This document shows, piece after piece, positions 25,992-34,762 of a stretch of DNA of 37,921 bases (position 1 is the first letter of the stretch; each line of letters begins with the position of its first letter). The position numbers were made by a program, and so were the translations under genes. The notes under the pieces are model-generated. The model was given only the letters and a program-made list of their open reading frames with translations, was not told the origin of the DNA and searched no databases. Origin of the DNA: Thermoanaerobaculia bacterium (GTDB taxonomy: Bacteria; Acidobacteriota; Thermoanaerobaculia; Multivoradales; Multivoraceae); contig JANQPS010000664.1 in assembly GCA_028285365.1 (NCBI GenBank), positions 1 through 37,921 of the forward strand, written 5' to 3'.

Positions 25992-27188
25992 TTGAGCTCT
26001 GCACGATCCGTCGAGCTTCCGCCGCTGCCGAAAGAGACCGTTCCCGAAGCGATCCAGGTCGAGCGCCCCGGACTCACCCGCGGTGCTCATTCGAGGCCCG
26101 ATCTCGATCCGGAGACCGATCCTCGTCACTTTCCGTGCCCGCAGTGCGCGGCGGATCTCGAGTATGCGATCGGGAAAGAGTCGCTGCGCTGTCTCCACTG
26201 CGGCTATGACCACCAGGTCGAGGTGGACCTCGAGCTGCGCATCGAAGAGCAAGACTTCGCCAAGACGCTGGAGCGCATCGAGAAGCTTCGTCGCGATGGT
26301 GGCGCTGCAGTGGTGGGCGAGGAGACCGTACGCTGTGAAGCGTGTTCAGCGGAGGTCTCCTTTCAGGGTGCCGTCACCAGCACCGACTGCGCCTACTGCG
26401 GGCAGCCCGTTCAGCGTGACCGCGTGCATACCGCTACCGACCGCATCCCGGTCGACGGTGTGCTTCCGTTTACGGTGGACAAGCGCGAAGCCCAGAAGAG
26501 ACTGACCCGGTGGATCAAGAAGTTGTGGTTCGCCCCCGGGGCATTCAAGCGCAGTGGTTTGCGAGGACGGTTCGAAGGTACGTTTCTGCCGTACTTCAGC
26601 TTCGACAGCCTCACGTTCACGGCGTATCGAGGGCAACGAGGTGACAACTACACGGAGCAGGTCGGCAGCGGCAAGAACCGGCGCACCGTGGTCCGGACCC
26701 GGTGGACTCCGGCATCCGGCAGGTTCCAGCGTTTCTTCGACGACGTTCTGACGCTCGCGGTGCGCAACGCCGAGCTTCCGGATGTGCAGCGACTCGAACC
26801 CTGGCCTCTCGAAGATCTGAAGCCGTTTCGCGCCGAATACCTGGCGGGTTTTGGAGCCAGGACCTACGACCGTGAGCTCGCCGAGTGCCTGCCGGACGCC
26901 AAGACTCGGATGGATTCGGCGTTGCGCCAGGAAGTGCGCCGGCGCATCGGCGGTGACCAGCAGCAGATCACGAGCATGGACACCAGCTTCGACGCGCTGA
27001 CCTACAAACACCTGCTTCTGCCGCTCTGGCTGATGAGCTACTCGTTCAAGAACAAGACCTACCAGGTGGTCATCAACGCCACCACCGGCGACGTATTCGG
27101 CGAGCGTCCCTACAGTGCCCTCAAGATTGCGCTTGCGATCTTGGCGGGACTGGCGGCGATCGCCATGCTCATTTTTGTCGTCAGATAG
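25992..27188 (+). CDS. Zinc-ribbon protein with C-terminal TM segment (YdjG-like); TTG start
   Basis: CPQCAADLEY...CLHCGYDHQ and CEACSAEVSF...CAYCGQPV double ribbons; FEGTFLPYFSFDSLTFTAYRGQRGDNY; C-terminal IALAILAGLAAIAMLIFVV. Confidence 0.82.
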   Translation: MSSARSVELPPLPKETVPEAIQVERPGLTRGAHSRPDLDPETDPRHFPCPQCAADLEYAIGKESLRCLHCGYDHQVEVDLELRIEEQDFAKTLERIEKLRRDGGAAVVGEETVRCEACSAEVSFQGAVTSTDCAYCGQPVQRDRVHTATDRIPVDGVLPFTVDKREAQKRLTRWIKKLWFAPGAFKRSGLRGRFEGTFLPYFSFDSLTFTAYRGQRGDNYTEQVGSGKNRRTVVRTRWTPASGRFQRFFDDVLTLAVRNAELPDVQRLEPWPLEDLKPFRAEYLAGFGARTYDRELAECLPDAKTRMDSALRQEVRRRIGGDQQQITSMDTSFDALTYKHLLLPLWLMSYSFKNKTYQVVINATTGDVFGERPYSALKIALAILAGLAAIAMLIFVVR

Positions 27189-27193
27189 AAAGA

Positions 27194-27366
27194 ACGGCAA
27201 CCGTTCCGGTTGCTTTGGAGTTTGCCTTTGGCAAACTCCGAGACGACTTCCAACGTGCTGGTTCGGCAACCGTTCCCGCTGCTTTGCCTTCGGCGAACTC
27301 CCGGATGACTTACAAGGCGCTTTGGACTTGGCCTGGCGAGCTCCCGGAAGACTTTCAGCATGCTGG
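27194..27366 (+). repeat. Palindromic double-hairpin repeat array, one intact and two degenerate copies, opposite orientation to 21687-21822
   Basis: CGGCAACCGTTCCGGTTGCTTTGGAGTTTGCCTTTGGCAAACTCC aligned with reverse complement of 21769-21822; second unit from 27264; remnant near 27323. Confidence 0.85.
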
Positions 27367-27367
27367 C

Positions 27368-27543
27368 GGGCTTCGCATTACCTGGGAGGCAGGCCGCCCC
27401 CCTTTTCGGGGCACGATGTCGCGATGACGGTGAGGCGCCTGCTATTGAAACGAGCGGGGCGAGGTTCCTCCATCCGGCCGGACGACAGTTGGTCTGCGGT
27501 CGGCCATCATTTCCCGGCCTCCTGTCGGAATGACACCCGCGGT
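27368..27543 (+). repeat. Dispersed intergenic element, copy 2 (GTCATTCCGAC...GAGGAACCTCG on the minus strand)
   Basis: See copy 1 at 21481-21650; same relative orientation. Confidence 0.6.
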
Positions 27544-27660
27544 TGATTGCTCGTCAGAGGCAGCGCAGACCCGACGGGTCGTCGGCGTGAGGGTACGGGC
27601 ATGCTCCGTCCCCCGACCCATCGAGCGCGCTCCGCGCCGACTCAGCGGAGACGTGTCTCG

Positions 27661-28242
27661 CTACGGGTAGAGCCGGGAGACCGTCCACTCACCGTCGGCT
27701 CCTCGCTCGTAGACCTCCCGGTCGTGGAGTCTGAAGTCGCCGCGCGTCCAGAACTCGATACGCCTCGGCTCCACGAGAAAGCCGCCCCAGTGGGGAGGGC
27801 GGGGGACGTCGCCGTCTTGGTGTTGGGCTTCCATGTCTTCGACTTCGGCGAGGAGGACGTCTCGACTCTCGAGCGGGCGACTCTGGCGGGACGCCCAGGC
27901 GCCGATGCGACTTCCCCGCTGGCGGGAAGCGAAGTATTCGTCGGCCTGCGCATCGCTCACCCGCGTCACTTTCCCAGCAGCGCACACCTGCTTATCGGTG
28001 GCTCTCCAGAAGAAGTTCAGCGCGATGTTGGGGTTGCCCGCGAGCTCGGTGCCCTTGCGGCTTTCGAGATTGGTGTAGAAGACGAAGCCGCTGCGATCGA
28101 AGCCTTTGAGTAGGACGACACGTGACGAAGGTCGGCCTTCGCCGTCGACCGTGGAGATCACCATCGCGTTCGGGTCGCGGGTCTCCTCACGCTCGGCCTC
28201 GGCAAAGACGCGGGCGAAGCGGTCCATCGGATGTTCGGTCAT
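27661..28242 (-). CDS. pdxH: Pyridoxamine 5'-phosphate oxidase (start at internal ATG 28242)
   Basis: PNAMVISTVDGEGRPSSRVVLLKGFDRSGFVFYTNLESRKGTELAGNPNIALNFFW...RQRGSRIGAWASRQSRPLESR...PPHWGGFLVEPRRIEFW...W.VSRLYP. Confidence 0.95.
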   Translation of the reverse strand: MTEHPMDRFARVFAEAEREETRDPNAMVISTVDGEGRPSSRVVLLKGFDRSGFVFYTNLESRKGTELAGNPNIALNFFWRATDKQVCAAGKVTRVSDAQADEYFASRQRGSRIGAWASRQSRPLESRDVLLAEVEDMEAQHQDGDVPRPPHWGGFLVEPRRIEFWTRGDFRLHDREVYERGADGEWTVSRLYP

Positions 28243-28479
28243 GCTGACGTTCTCCAGAAGTTGGTCGGGGTCCTGCGCACGCGCAACCCACATGAATTCT
28301 TACGATGATCGCGCGACGAGTCGATGTGGGATTCGATGGAGCTCGGTCGATTCGGGCTTCGTTTTCGAGGCGCTCGTCATCAGTTACTCTCCAGGTTCCC
28401 TCTCGAATTCGCCTCTCAGTCGGTCACGCAACGGTGCTGGTCGTGACGACCACTCCGCGCCTCTCATCTTGGAGCTCAG

Positions 28480-29661
28480 ATGATTCAGGATCCCCTCGGT
28501 CAGCTCGTCGTTCTCCTTGCCGTCGTCTGGATCTCGATCTCGTTGACGAGTCGCTATGCGTGGGCCGAACGGTTTTCGGCCGTGCTCTGGATTCTGCTCC
28601 TGGGAGCGTTGGCTTCCAACCTGGGGCTCATACCTACCGAGGCTCCCCTGTACGGTCAGCTGATCGGGTTGGCAGTTCCGGTCGCGGTGGCGCTCATCCT
28701 CTTCAAGGTCGACCTTCGCGACCTCCGAACGGCCGGGCGACCGATGATTGCGGCCTTTGCCCTGGCGGCGATCGGCACGGTCGTCGGGGTGGTGGTGGCT
28801 TCGGTCGTGACGGCTCCGTGGCTGGAACCGGTGCTTGGAGAGGACAGCTGGAAGATCGCCGGTCCCTACGTCGGAACCTACGTTGGAGGGAGCCTCAACT
28901 TCTTCGCTCTCTGGGAAGGACTCGAGCTGGGTAGCCCGGACCTTTTTGCCGCCGCCAACGCGGTCGACAACCTGTCCATTCTGCCGCTGTATGCGATCTG
29001 GGTCACGGTGCCGCTTTGGCTCGCTGGCCGCTTTCCCGTTCGCAGTCTCTGGGCACTGGAATCCGATGTCGTCGAGTCTGACGTCGGCGGTAACGTGAAC
29101 GCTCCGGCGCCAAACGAAGACGCCGGGTTCGTGCTGGCGGATGTGGTCACGCTGATGCTGCTCGCCTTCGGGGTCGTCTGGGCCAGCGGTCTGATCAAGA
29201 CCCACGTCATCGACACCTTTGCTCCGGGGGTGCCCGAGATCCTCGTGGTCACGACCCTGGCCCTCGTCATGGGGCAGTTTCGGGTCATCAAACGGCTCCA
29301 GGGGGCATGGAGCCTCGGCAATCTAGCGTTCTACCTCTTCTTCGCCGCGATCGGAGCTCTGATCAACGTGGTGAACGCCATCGTCTTGTCGCCCATTCTC
29401 TTCGTGTTCGTGCTCATCGTGATCGTGCTGCACATGACCGTGACCTACGGTGGGGGACGACTGCTGGGGATGGATCTCGGAGTGCTCACGATCGCCTCGA
29501 TCGCCACCAAAGCCGGTCCGCCGTTGGTTCTGCCAATGGCCGAGCAGAAGGGTTGGCAGCACCTGGCGCTCCCAGGCATGCTGGTCGGTCTGCTGGGCTA
29601 CGCGATCGGCAACTACATCGGCTTCGGCGCTGCCTACCTCGTGCGCTCTCTGATCGGGTGA
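28480..29661 (+). CDS. DUF819 family multi-TM protein
   Basis: DPLGQLVVLLAVVWISISLTSR...GPYVGTYVGGSLNFFALWEGL...AANAVDNL...ASIATKAGPPLVLPMAEQKGW pattern. Confidence 0.85.
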   Translation: MIQDPLGQLVVLLAVVWISISLTSRYAWAERFSAVLWILLLGALASNLGLIPTEAPLYGQLIGLAVPVAVALILFKVDLRDLRTAGRPMIAAFALAAIGTVVGVVVASVVTAPWLEPVLGEDSWKIAGPYVGTYVGGSLNFFALWEGLELGSPDLFAAANAVDNLSILPLYAIWVTVPLWLAGRFPVRSLWALESDVVESDVGGNVNAPAPNEDAGFVLADVVTLMLLAFGVVWASGLIKTHVIDTFAPGVPEILVVTTLALVMGQFRVIKRLQGAWSLGNLAFYLFFAAIGALINVVNAIVLSPILFVFVLIVIVLHMTVTYGGGRLLGMDLGVLTIASIATKAGPPLVLPMAEQKGWQHLALPGMLVGLLGYAIGNYIGFGAAYLVRSLIG

Positions 29662-29770
29662 AGCCGCGGAGCCAGAGGGGAGGCCGGCTGCCGCTCGGTC
29701 GCGAGACCTCTGAACGCAGGAGTGCTGCCTGGTCTTCGCGAGAGCTCAGACCTTGGCTCGGGTCTGGGCC

Positions 29771-31312
29771 TCAGATCTTCGGCCAGTAGCGATCTCTCAA
29801 CTTGCGTTTGTAGAGCTTCCCGGTCGGCAGACGCGGTAGCTCCTCTTCGAAGTCGATCGACTTGGGGATCTTGTAGCCTGCGAGATGCTCGCGGCAGTAG
29901 GCGAGAAGCTCGGCAGCGAGATCGTCTCCTCGTGACTCCCATGAGACGGGTTGGATCAGAGCCTTGACCTCTTCGCCCAGGTCTTCGTTCGGCACTCCGA
30001 TGACGGCGACGTCCAGCACCTTGGGGTGGAGCACGAGCGCGTTCTCGATCTCCTGAGGATAGATGTTGACGCCACCCGAGATGATCATGAAGGCCTTGCG
30101 ATCGGTGAGGTAGACGAAGCCGTCGTCGTCGACGTAGCCGACGTCGCCGAGCGTCGTCCAGCGCTCGTTTGTGGGATGACGAGAGTCGAGCGTCTTTGCC
30201 GGATCGTTGTGGTACTCGAAGAGAGCTTCTTCTTCGGGTTGCTCGAAGAAGATTGTGCCTTCTTGGCCAACCCCTAGTTCGTGACCTTCTTCGTCGCAGA
30301 TGTGGACGTCGGCGTTGATCGGTTGTCCCACTGAGCCGGGGTGGCTGAGCCACTGCTCCGAGCTGATGAGACAGGTTCCGTTACCTTCGGTCCCTGCGTA
30401 GTACTCCAAGAGGATCGGCCCCCACCACTCGATCATCTGCCGCTTGACCTCCACCGGACAGGGAGCTGCGGCATGAATGGCGACGCGATGGGTACCGAGG
30501 TCGTGGCGAGTCCTGGCCTCCTCAGGCAGTTTGAGCATGCGCGAGAACATCGTCGGGACCCATTGACTCACGGTCACGCCGTGTTGCTCGATGGCCGCCA
30601 GGGCGAGCTCCGGGTCGAACTTGGACAGGGCCACGACGGTGCCACCCGACATCTGAGTACGCGCCGTGAATCCCAGCGGTGCGGCGTGGTAGAGAGGCGC
30701 TGGCGAGAGGTATACAGCGTTGCTGTCGATTCCGAACAGCATCGCGCGTCGCGTCGCAACCGGGTCTTCGTCAGACACGAGATCACCTTCGAGGGGGCGC
30801 TTGACTCCTTTGGGACGACCGGTGGTTCCCGAGCTGTAGAGCATCGTGCGGCCACGGGGCTCGCTCTCCAGGCGCTGGGCCGGAAAGTCTCCCAGACGCT
30901 CTCGGTAGCTGTGCCAGCCGTTTGCGGGTTCTCCGATCATCAGCCGGTCCGAGCAACCTGGTGTCAGCGTTGCGAGCTCTTCTGCGACCGTGGCGAGCGC
31001 GTCGGAGGACACGATGGCCTGCGCGCCGCAGTCGTTGACGATGTAGGCGGCTTCTTCGGCGGTGAGATAGCGGTTGATCGCCGTCAGGTACAGGCCTGAG
31101 CGCATCGCGGCCCAGTAGACCTCGAAGTAGCTCGCCCGGTTCTCCATGAGCAGTGCGACGTGATCGCCGCTGCGCAGACCTCGTTGCCACCAGAGCTGAG
31201 CCAAGCGATTGGAATTGTCGTCGAGCTCCTTGTAGGTCAGGGACTCGCCCGTCTCCGCCATCAGTATGGCGACTTTGTCCGGCTGGGTTTGGGCGTACTC
31301 ACCTGGATACAT
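29771..31312 (-). CDS. AMP-binding acyl-CoA synthetase (start at internal ATG 31312)
   Basis: TMLYSSGTTGRPKGVKR; EYYAGTEGNG; TLGDVGYVDDDGFVYLTDRKAFMIISGGVNIYPQEIE; LPRLPTGKLYKRKLRD. Confidence 0.95.
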   Translation of the reverse strand: MYPGEYAQTQPDKVAILMAETGESLTYKELDDNSNRLAQLWWQRGLRSGDHVALLMENRASYFEVYWAAMRSGLYLTAINRYLTAEEAAYIVNDCGAQAIVSSDALATVAEELATLTPGCSDRLMIGEPANGWHSYRERLGDFPAQRLESEPRGRTMLYSSGTTGRPKGVKRPLEGDLVSDEDPVATRRAMLFGIDSNAVYLSPAPLYHAAPLGFTARTQMSGGTVVALSKFDPELALAAIEQHGVTVSQWVPTMFSRMLKLPEEARTRHDLGTHRVAIHAAAPCPVEVKRQMIEWWGPILLEYYAGTEGNGTCLISSEQWLSHPGSVGQPINADVHICDEEGHELGVGQEGTIFFEQPEEEALFEYHNDPAKTLDSRHPTNERWTTLGDVGYVDDDGFVYLTDRKAFMIISGGVNIYPQEIENALVLHPKVLDVAVIGVPNEDLGEEVKALIQPVSWESRGDDLAAELLAYCREHLAGYKIPKSIDFEEELPRLPTGKLYKRKLRDRYWPKI

Positions 31313-31524
31313 ACCGTGCTCCTGGTTGCTGGATGGGAGACCCGACCGCGCTCGACCGGCACTGATCTGCTGAGCTGGGGTGGAAGCGAATGGTAGTCGA
31401 CCCGCGCTGCGACCATGAGGTCCTCGGAAGTTCGAGCCGCCTGTCGACGTTCTGTCACAAGACCGGTGAGTCGCTATGGTCAATTCACATATCTTGCGGT
31501 AGCCTGGTCGGAGGAGGCAGTAGC

Positions 31525-32037
31525 ATGAGACGTAGTAAACCCCTGATGACACTGGCTTTAGCCGTCGCCCTGGGTGGTCTCCTGACCGTCCCGGTGTTTG
31601 CCAACAAGAACAAGGACCGGGTGGTCAAGGACAAGCTGGTCCTGACAGAGTGTGAGCTCGACTTTTCGCTCAAGGGTTGGTCCTTCTTCTACAAGACCGG
31701 CCGCGGCGAGGGCACCGTCCGTTGCGACAACGGCCAGACGGCCCGAGTTGCCCTCAGGACACGCGGTGGCGGACTGACTCTCGGCAAGTTCTCGATCGAC
31801 GACGGCTTCGGCAATTTCTCGCCAGTCGAAGACATCTCGCAGGTGTTCGGTGCCTACGGCACTGCGTCCGCGCACGCTGGCGCTGCTCGCTCTGCGGCAG
31901 CGACTGCCATGACCAAAGGTTCGGTGTCGCTGGCGCTGGCCGGTACGGGCCGCGGTTTTGACCTCGGTCTGGACTTCGGTCGCTTCACCGTACGTCGCCT
32001 GGCCGATCAGTCAGAGGTGTCGTCGGCGACCGAGTAG
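31525..32037 (+). CDS. Predicted secreted protein (weak DUF992-like resemblance)
   Basis: SD ggaggaggcagtagcATG; signal peptide MRRSKPLMTLALAVALGGLLTVPVFA; small beta-rich domain. Confidence 0.72.
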   Translation: MRRSKPLMTLALAVALGGLLTVPVFANKNKDRVVKDKLVLTECELDFSLKGWSFFYKTGRGEGTVRCDNGQTARVALRTRGGGLTLGKFSIDDGFGNFSPVEDISQVFGAYGTASAHAGAARSAAATAMTKGSVSLALAGTGRGFDLGLDFGRFTVRRLADQSEVSSATE

Positions 32038-32119
32038 CTCGGTGTTCAGGGCCTGTGGCTTCGGCCGGTTGTGGAGCGTTTGCCTCGGGTCGTCGAGACG
32101 ACGATCGTCGATCTCGCTC

Positions 32120-32371
32120 TCAAGGTGCCAGTGCGTAGATCAGGACGTACGGCAGGATCACGACCCAGACCCAGATTCTGAGATCACGCCAGGGTTTCTG
32201 GTCGGGAGCGCCGCGAAAGACGAACTCCCGTGAAGCTCGCAGGGTGGCGAGCGCGGGAATCAGCAGGAGTGCCAGCGCAAACCACCGAGCGTGCTGGAGA
32301 GGCACCGCTGAGAGCAGGGCGTCGAAGGGCCCGAGAACGAGCTCGATGGCCGATCTGATCAGGTCCGTCAC
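32120..32371 (-). CDS. Small two-TM protein, putative accessory of the SSS symporter
   Basis: GTG start overlapping the symporter stop (GTGA); TM segments [17 protein letters not shown] and [16 protein letters not shown]. Confidence 0.75.
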   Translation of the reverse strand: MTDLIRSAIELVLGPFDALLSAVPLQHARWFALALLLIPALATLRASREFVFRGAPDQKPWRDLRIWVWVVILPYVLIYALAP

Positions 32372-33903
32372 GCCGTGGTCTCCTCCGCAGAATCCGGCTC
32401 ACCGATCGATTCGCGAGGGGGCTCGCCTTTGGGTGTGGCGAGACTGACGGCGACGGTGAGCCCCAGAGCGAGTACGAACGACCACCAGGCGATGAACAAG
32501 AACGGCTCGTTGGAACTGAACAGTCCGGCCATCGCCGAGCTGTTGAGGGTCACCGAGAAGAGGACACCACCTGTGAGCCCGGCGAGCGCCCCCCACCGAT
32601 TGGCGCGCTTCCAGGCGATCCCGAGGATCAGGATGGCGAGCGTTGGTCCCTGGATGAGGGAGAACGACGTCTGGATGGCGTTGTAGATGTTGCTGAAGCG
32701 CAGCTCGATCTGAGGAGCCACCAGAGCTCCGAGCAGCAGCAGGATGGCGCTGATCATCCGTCCCCAGCGGAGTCCGGCCTGCTCATCGAGCGGTGTTCCC
32801 CAGCGCGCCTTGAGCTTGCCGACGACGTCGTTCGTCCACAGCGTCGACGCCGAGTTCAGATTGGAGTCGACGCTCGACATCAGGGCCGCCAGGAAGGCTG
32901 CGAGCATGATGCCTCGTAGGCCTGCGGGGAGCAGCAGACGAATGAGGTTGGGCACGGCCTCATCGCCGTTCTCGAGGCCGGGAATGATGATGATTGCAGC
33001 GAGACCCGGGAGTGCGACGAGCAGAGGGATGAAGAGCTTGAGGAAAGCTGCAGTGAGTACTCCAGCCTTGGCGTCCCACTCGCTGCGGGCGCCGAGGGTG
33101 CGCTGAACCATGGCCTGATTGCCGGTGTAGTACGCCGTCGACAGCACGATGCCCAGTCCCAGCACGATTCCCGACCAGGGAAACGGTGTCGTGGTGTCGT
33201 GTGGAAGATAGAGGCTGAAGTGATCTGCATAGGCCGGCCCCTGGGCCACGATCTGCTCGCGAAGGGAGCCGAGCCCGCCGACTTCGGCCATCGCGCGTGC
33301 CAGCAAGATGCCGCCGCCGACGAACATGATGATCAGCTGAACGACGTCGGTCATGACCACTGCCGCGAGGCCGCCCGAGATCGTGTAGAGACCGACGATG
33401 ATGGTGGTGACCCAGATCGAGACCAGGGGATCCCACCCCAGCACCCCGCGCAGGAGGACCGCGGTCGCGTGGATCATGATCCCGAGGTTGAGCAGCAGGA
33501 TGAGCCCCCAGCTGACTGCGAGAAACGTCTGGACCTCGGTGCCGTAGCGTCGTCCGAGGTACTGCGGCACCGTCATGACTTTCGAGCGCCAGTAGAACGG
33601 CACGATCACGAACGCAGCGATCAGGAGAGCCGGCATCGAGCCCAGCCAGTCGAAGTTCGCCTGGGCGAGACCGTAGGCGTAAGTGCCTCCCGCAACGGCG
33701 ATGAAATCCGTCGCTCCGATGTCGCTCACGACGATCGACATGCCGATTGCCCAGAAGGGGAGGGCTCGTCCGGCGAGGAAGAAGTCGGTCGAGCTCTTGA
33801 CCCGCCTCGACGTCCACCAACCGACGAACAGGATGCCGACGAGGTACGCCAGCACGATCGACGTGTCGAGAGCGCCGAGTCCCATCTGACCACCGCCCGC
33901 CAT
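32368..33903 (-). CDS. Sodium:solute symporter (SSS/SGLT family)
   Basis: [73 protein letters not shown]; multi-[20 protein letters not shown]. Confidence 0.95.
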   Translation of the reverse strand: MAGGGQMGLGALDTSIVLAYLVGILFVGWWTSRRVKSSTDFFLAGRALPFWAIGMSIVVSDIGATDFIAVAGGTYAYGLAQANFDWLGSMPALLIAAFVIVPFYWRSKVMTVPQYLGRRYGTEVQTFLAVSWGLILLLNLGIMIHATAVLLRGVLGWDPLVSIWVTTIIVGLYTISGGLAAVVMTDVVQLIIMFVGGGILLARAMAEVGGLGSLREQIVAQGPAYADHFSLYLPHDTTTPFPWSGIVLGLGIVLSTAYYTGNQAMVQRTLGARSEWDAKAGVLTAAFLKLFIPLLVALPGLAAIIIIPGLENGDEAVPNLIRLLLPAGLRGIMLAAFLAALMSSVDSNLNSASTLWTNDVVGKLKARWGTPLDEQAGLRWGRMISAILLLLGALVAPQIELRFSNIYNAIQTSFSLIQGPTLAILILGIAWKRANRWGALAGLTGGVLFSVTLNSSAMAGLFSSNEPFLFIAWWSFVLALGLTVAVSLATPKGEPPRESIGEPDSAEETTA

Positions 33904-34739
33904 CAGTCGACCTCCACCTGGCCCGTCTCCGTCTGATCGAGCGCCGAGAGTGACTGCAGATACCGGAGGCTTTCTCGGGCAGCATCTTCCGCCGAGCCGT
34001 CGCAGAAGTCTTGTTCGACGATCAGGCCGCGTACGCCGACTTCCAACGCGGCCTCGACGATCGCTGCAATGTCGAGGTCGCCCTGGCCGAGTGGTGTGAA
34101 GCGAGCCTCTTGCGCGTCGCCCCCGGCGTTCTCCAGAGAACCGTCTTTGAGGTGAAGGAGTCGCAGCCTGGGCCCGAACCTCCGAATGTAGAGCGCTGGA
34201 TCGATGCCGGCAAAAGCCAACCAGTAGACGTCGAGCTCGAAGAAGACGGATGCGATCGAGAGCTCGGCGCGCATGACCTCGAGGCCGTCAGAGCTTCCGC
34301 GGTTGCGGACGAGCTCGAACTCGTGGTTGTGATAGCCGAGGCGCTGACCGCGCGCCTGGAGGCGAGCCCCCCACTCATCCAGATCGCGAGCCAGCGCTGC
34401 AAGGATCTCGTGGCGCTCTGCCTCTGTTCCTCGTCGCTCGGGTGACAGCCATGGGATCACGAGGTCGGCACAGTCGATAGCGGCGTAGGTGTCTGCCAGC
34501 TCGATCAGGTTGCCCTGCTCGAAACACTCGAGTGGCACGTGGGCAGAGAGAACGCAGAGCGATCGCGCGTCGAGCTCGGCCCGAGCAGCCTTGGGCTCGA
34601 GGCCCCAGAGACCACCGTCGGCGCTGAAGAGCTCGACGTTGCGATAGCCGGCAGCTGCTGCGACGTCGAGAGCGGCCAGGAGGCCGCCGCGAGTGAGAGA
34701 GTCACGAACGGTGTAGAGCTGAAGGGCAATAGGTGGCAA
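33903..34739 (-). CDS. Sugar phosphate isomerase/epimerase (xylose isomerase-like TIM barrel)
   Basis: IALQLYTVRDSL...AAAGYRNVELF...LGYHNHEFELV...ELDVYWLAFAGIDPALYIRRFGPRLRLLHLKDGS...VRGLIVEQDFCDG. Confidence 0.93.
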   Translation of the reverse strand: MPPIALQLYTVRDSLTRGGLLAALDVAAAAGYRNVELFSADGGLWGLEPKAARAELDARSLCVLSAHVPLECFEQGNLIELADTYAAIDCADLVIPWLSPERRGTEAERHEILAALARDLDEWGARLQARGQRLGYHNHEFELVRNRGSSDGLEVMRAELSIASVFFELDVYWLAFAGIDPALYIRRFGPRLRLLHLKDGSLENAGGDAQEARFTPLGQGDLDIAAIVEAALEVGVRGLIVEQDFCDGSAEDAARESLRYLQSLSALDQTETGQVEVD

Positions 34740-34762
34740 GGTCTGGTCCCGAGGGGATGGAT

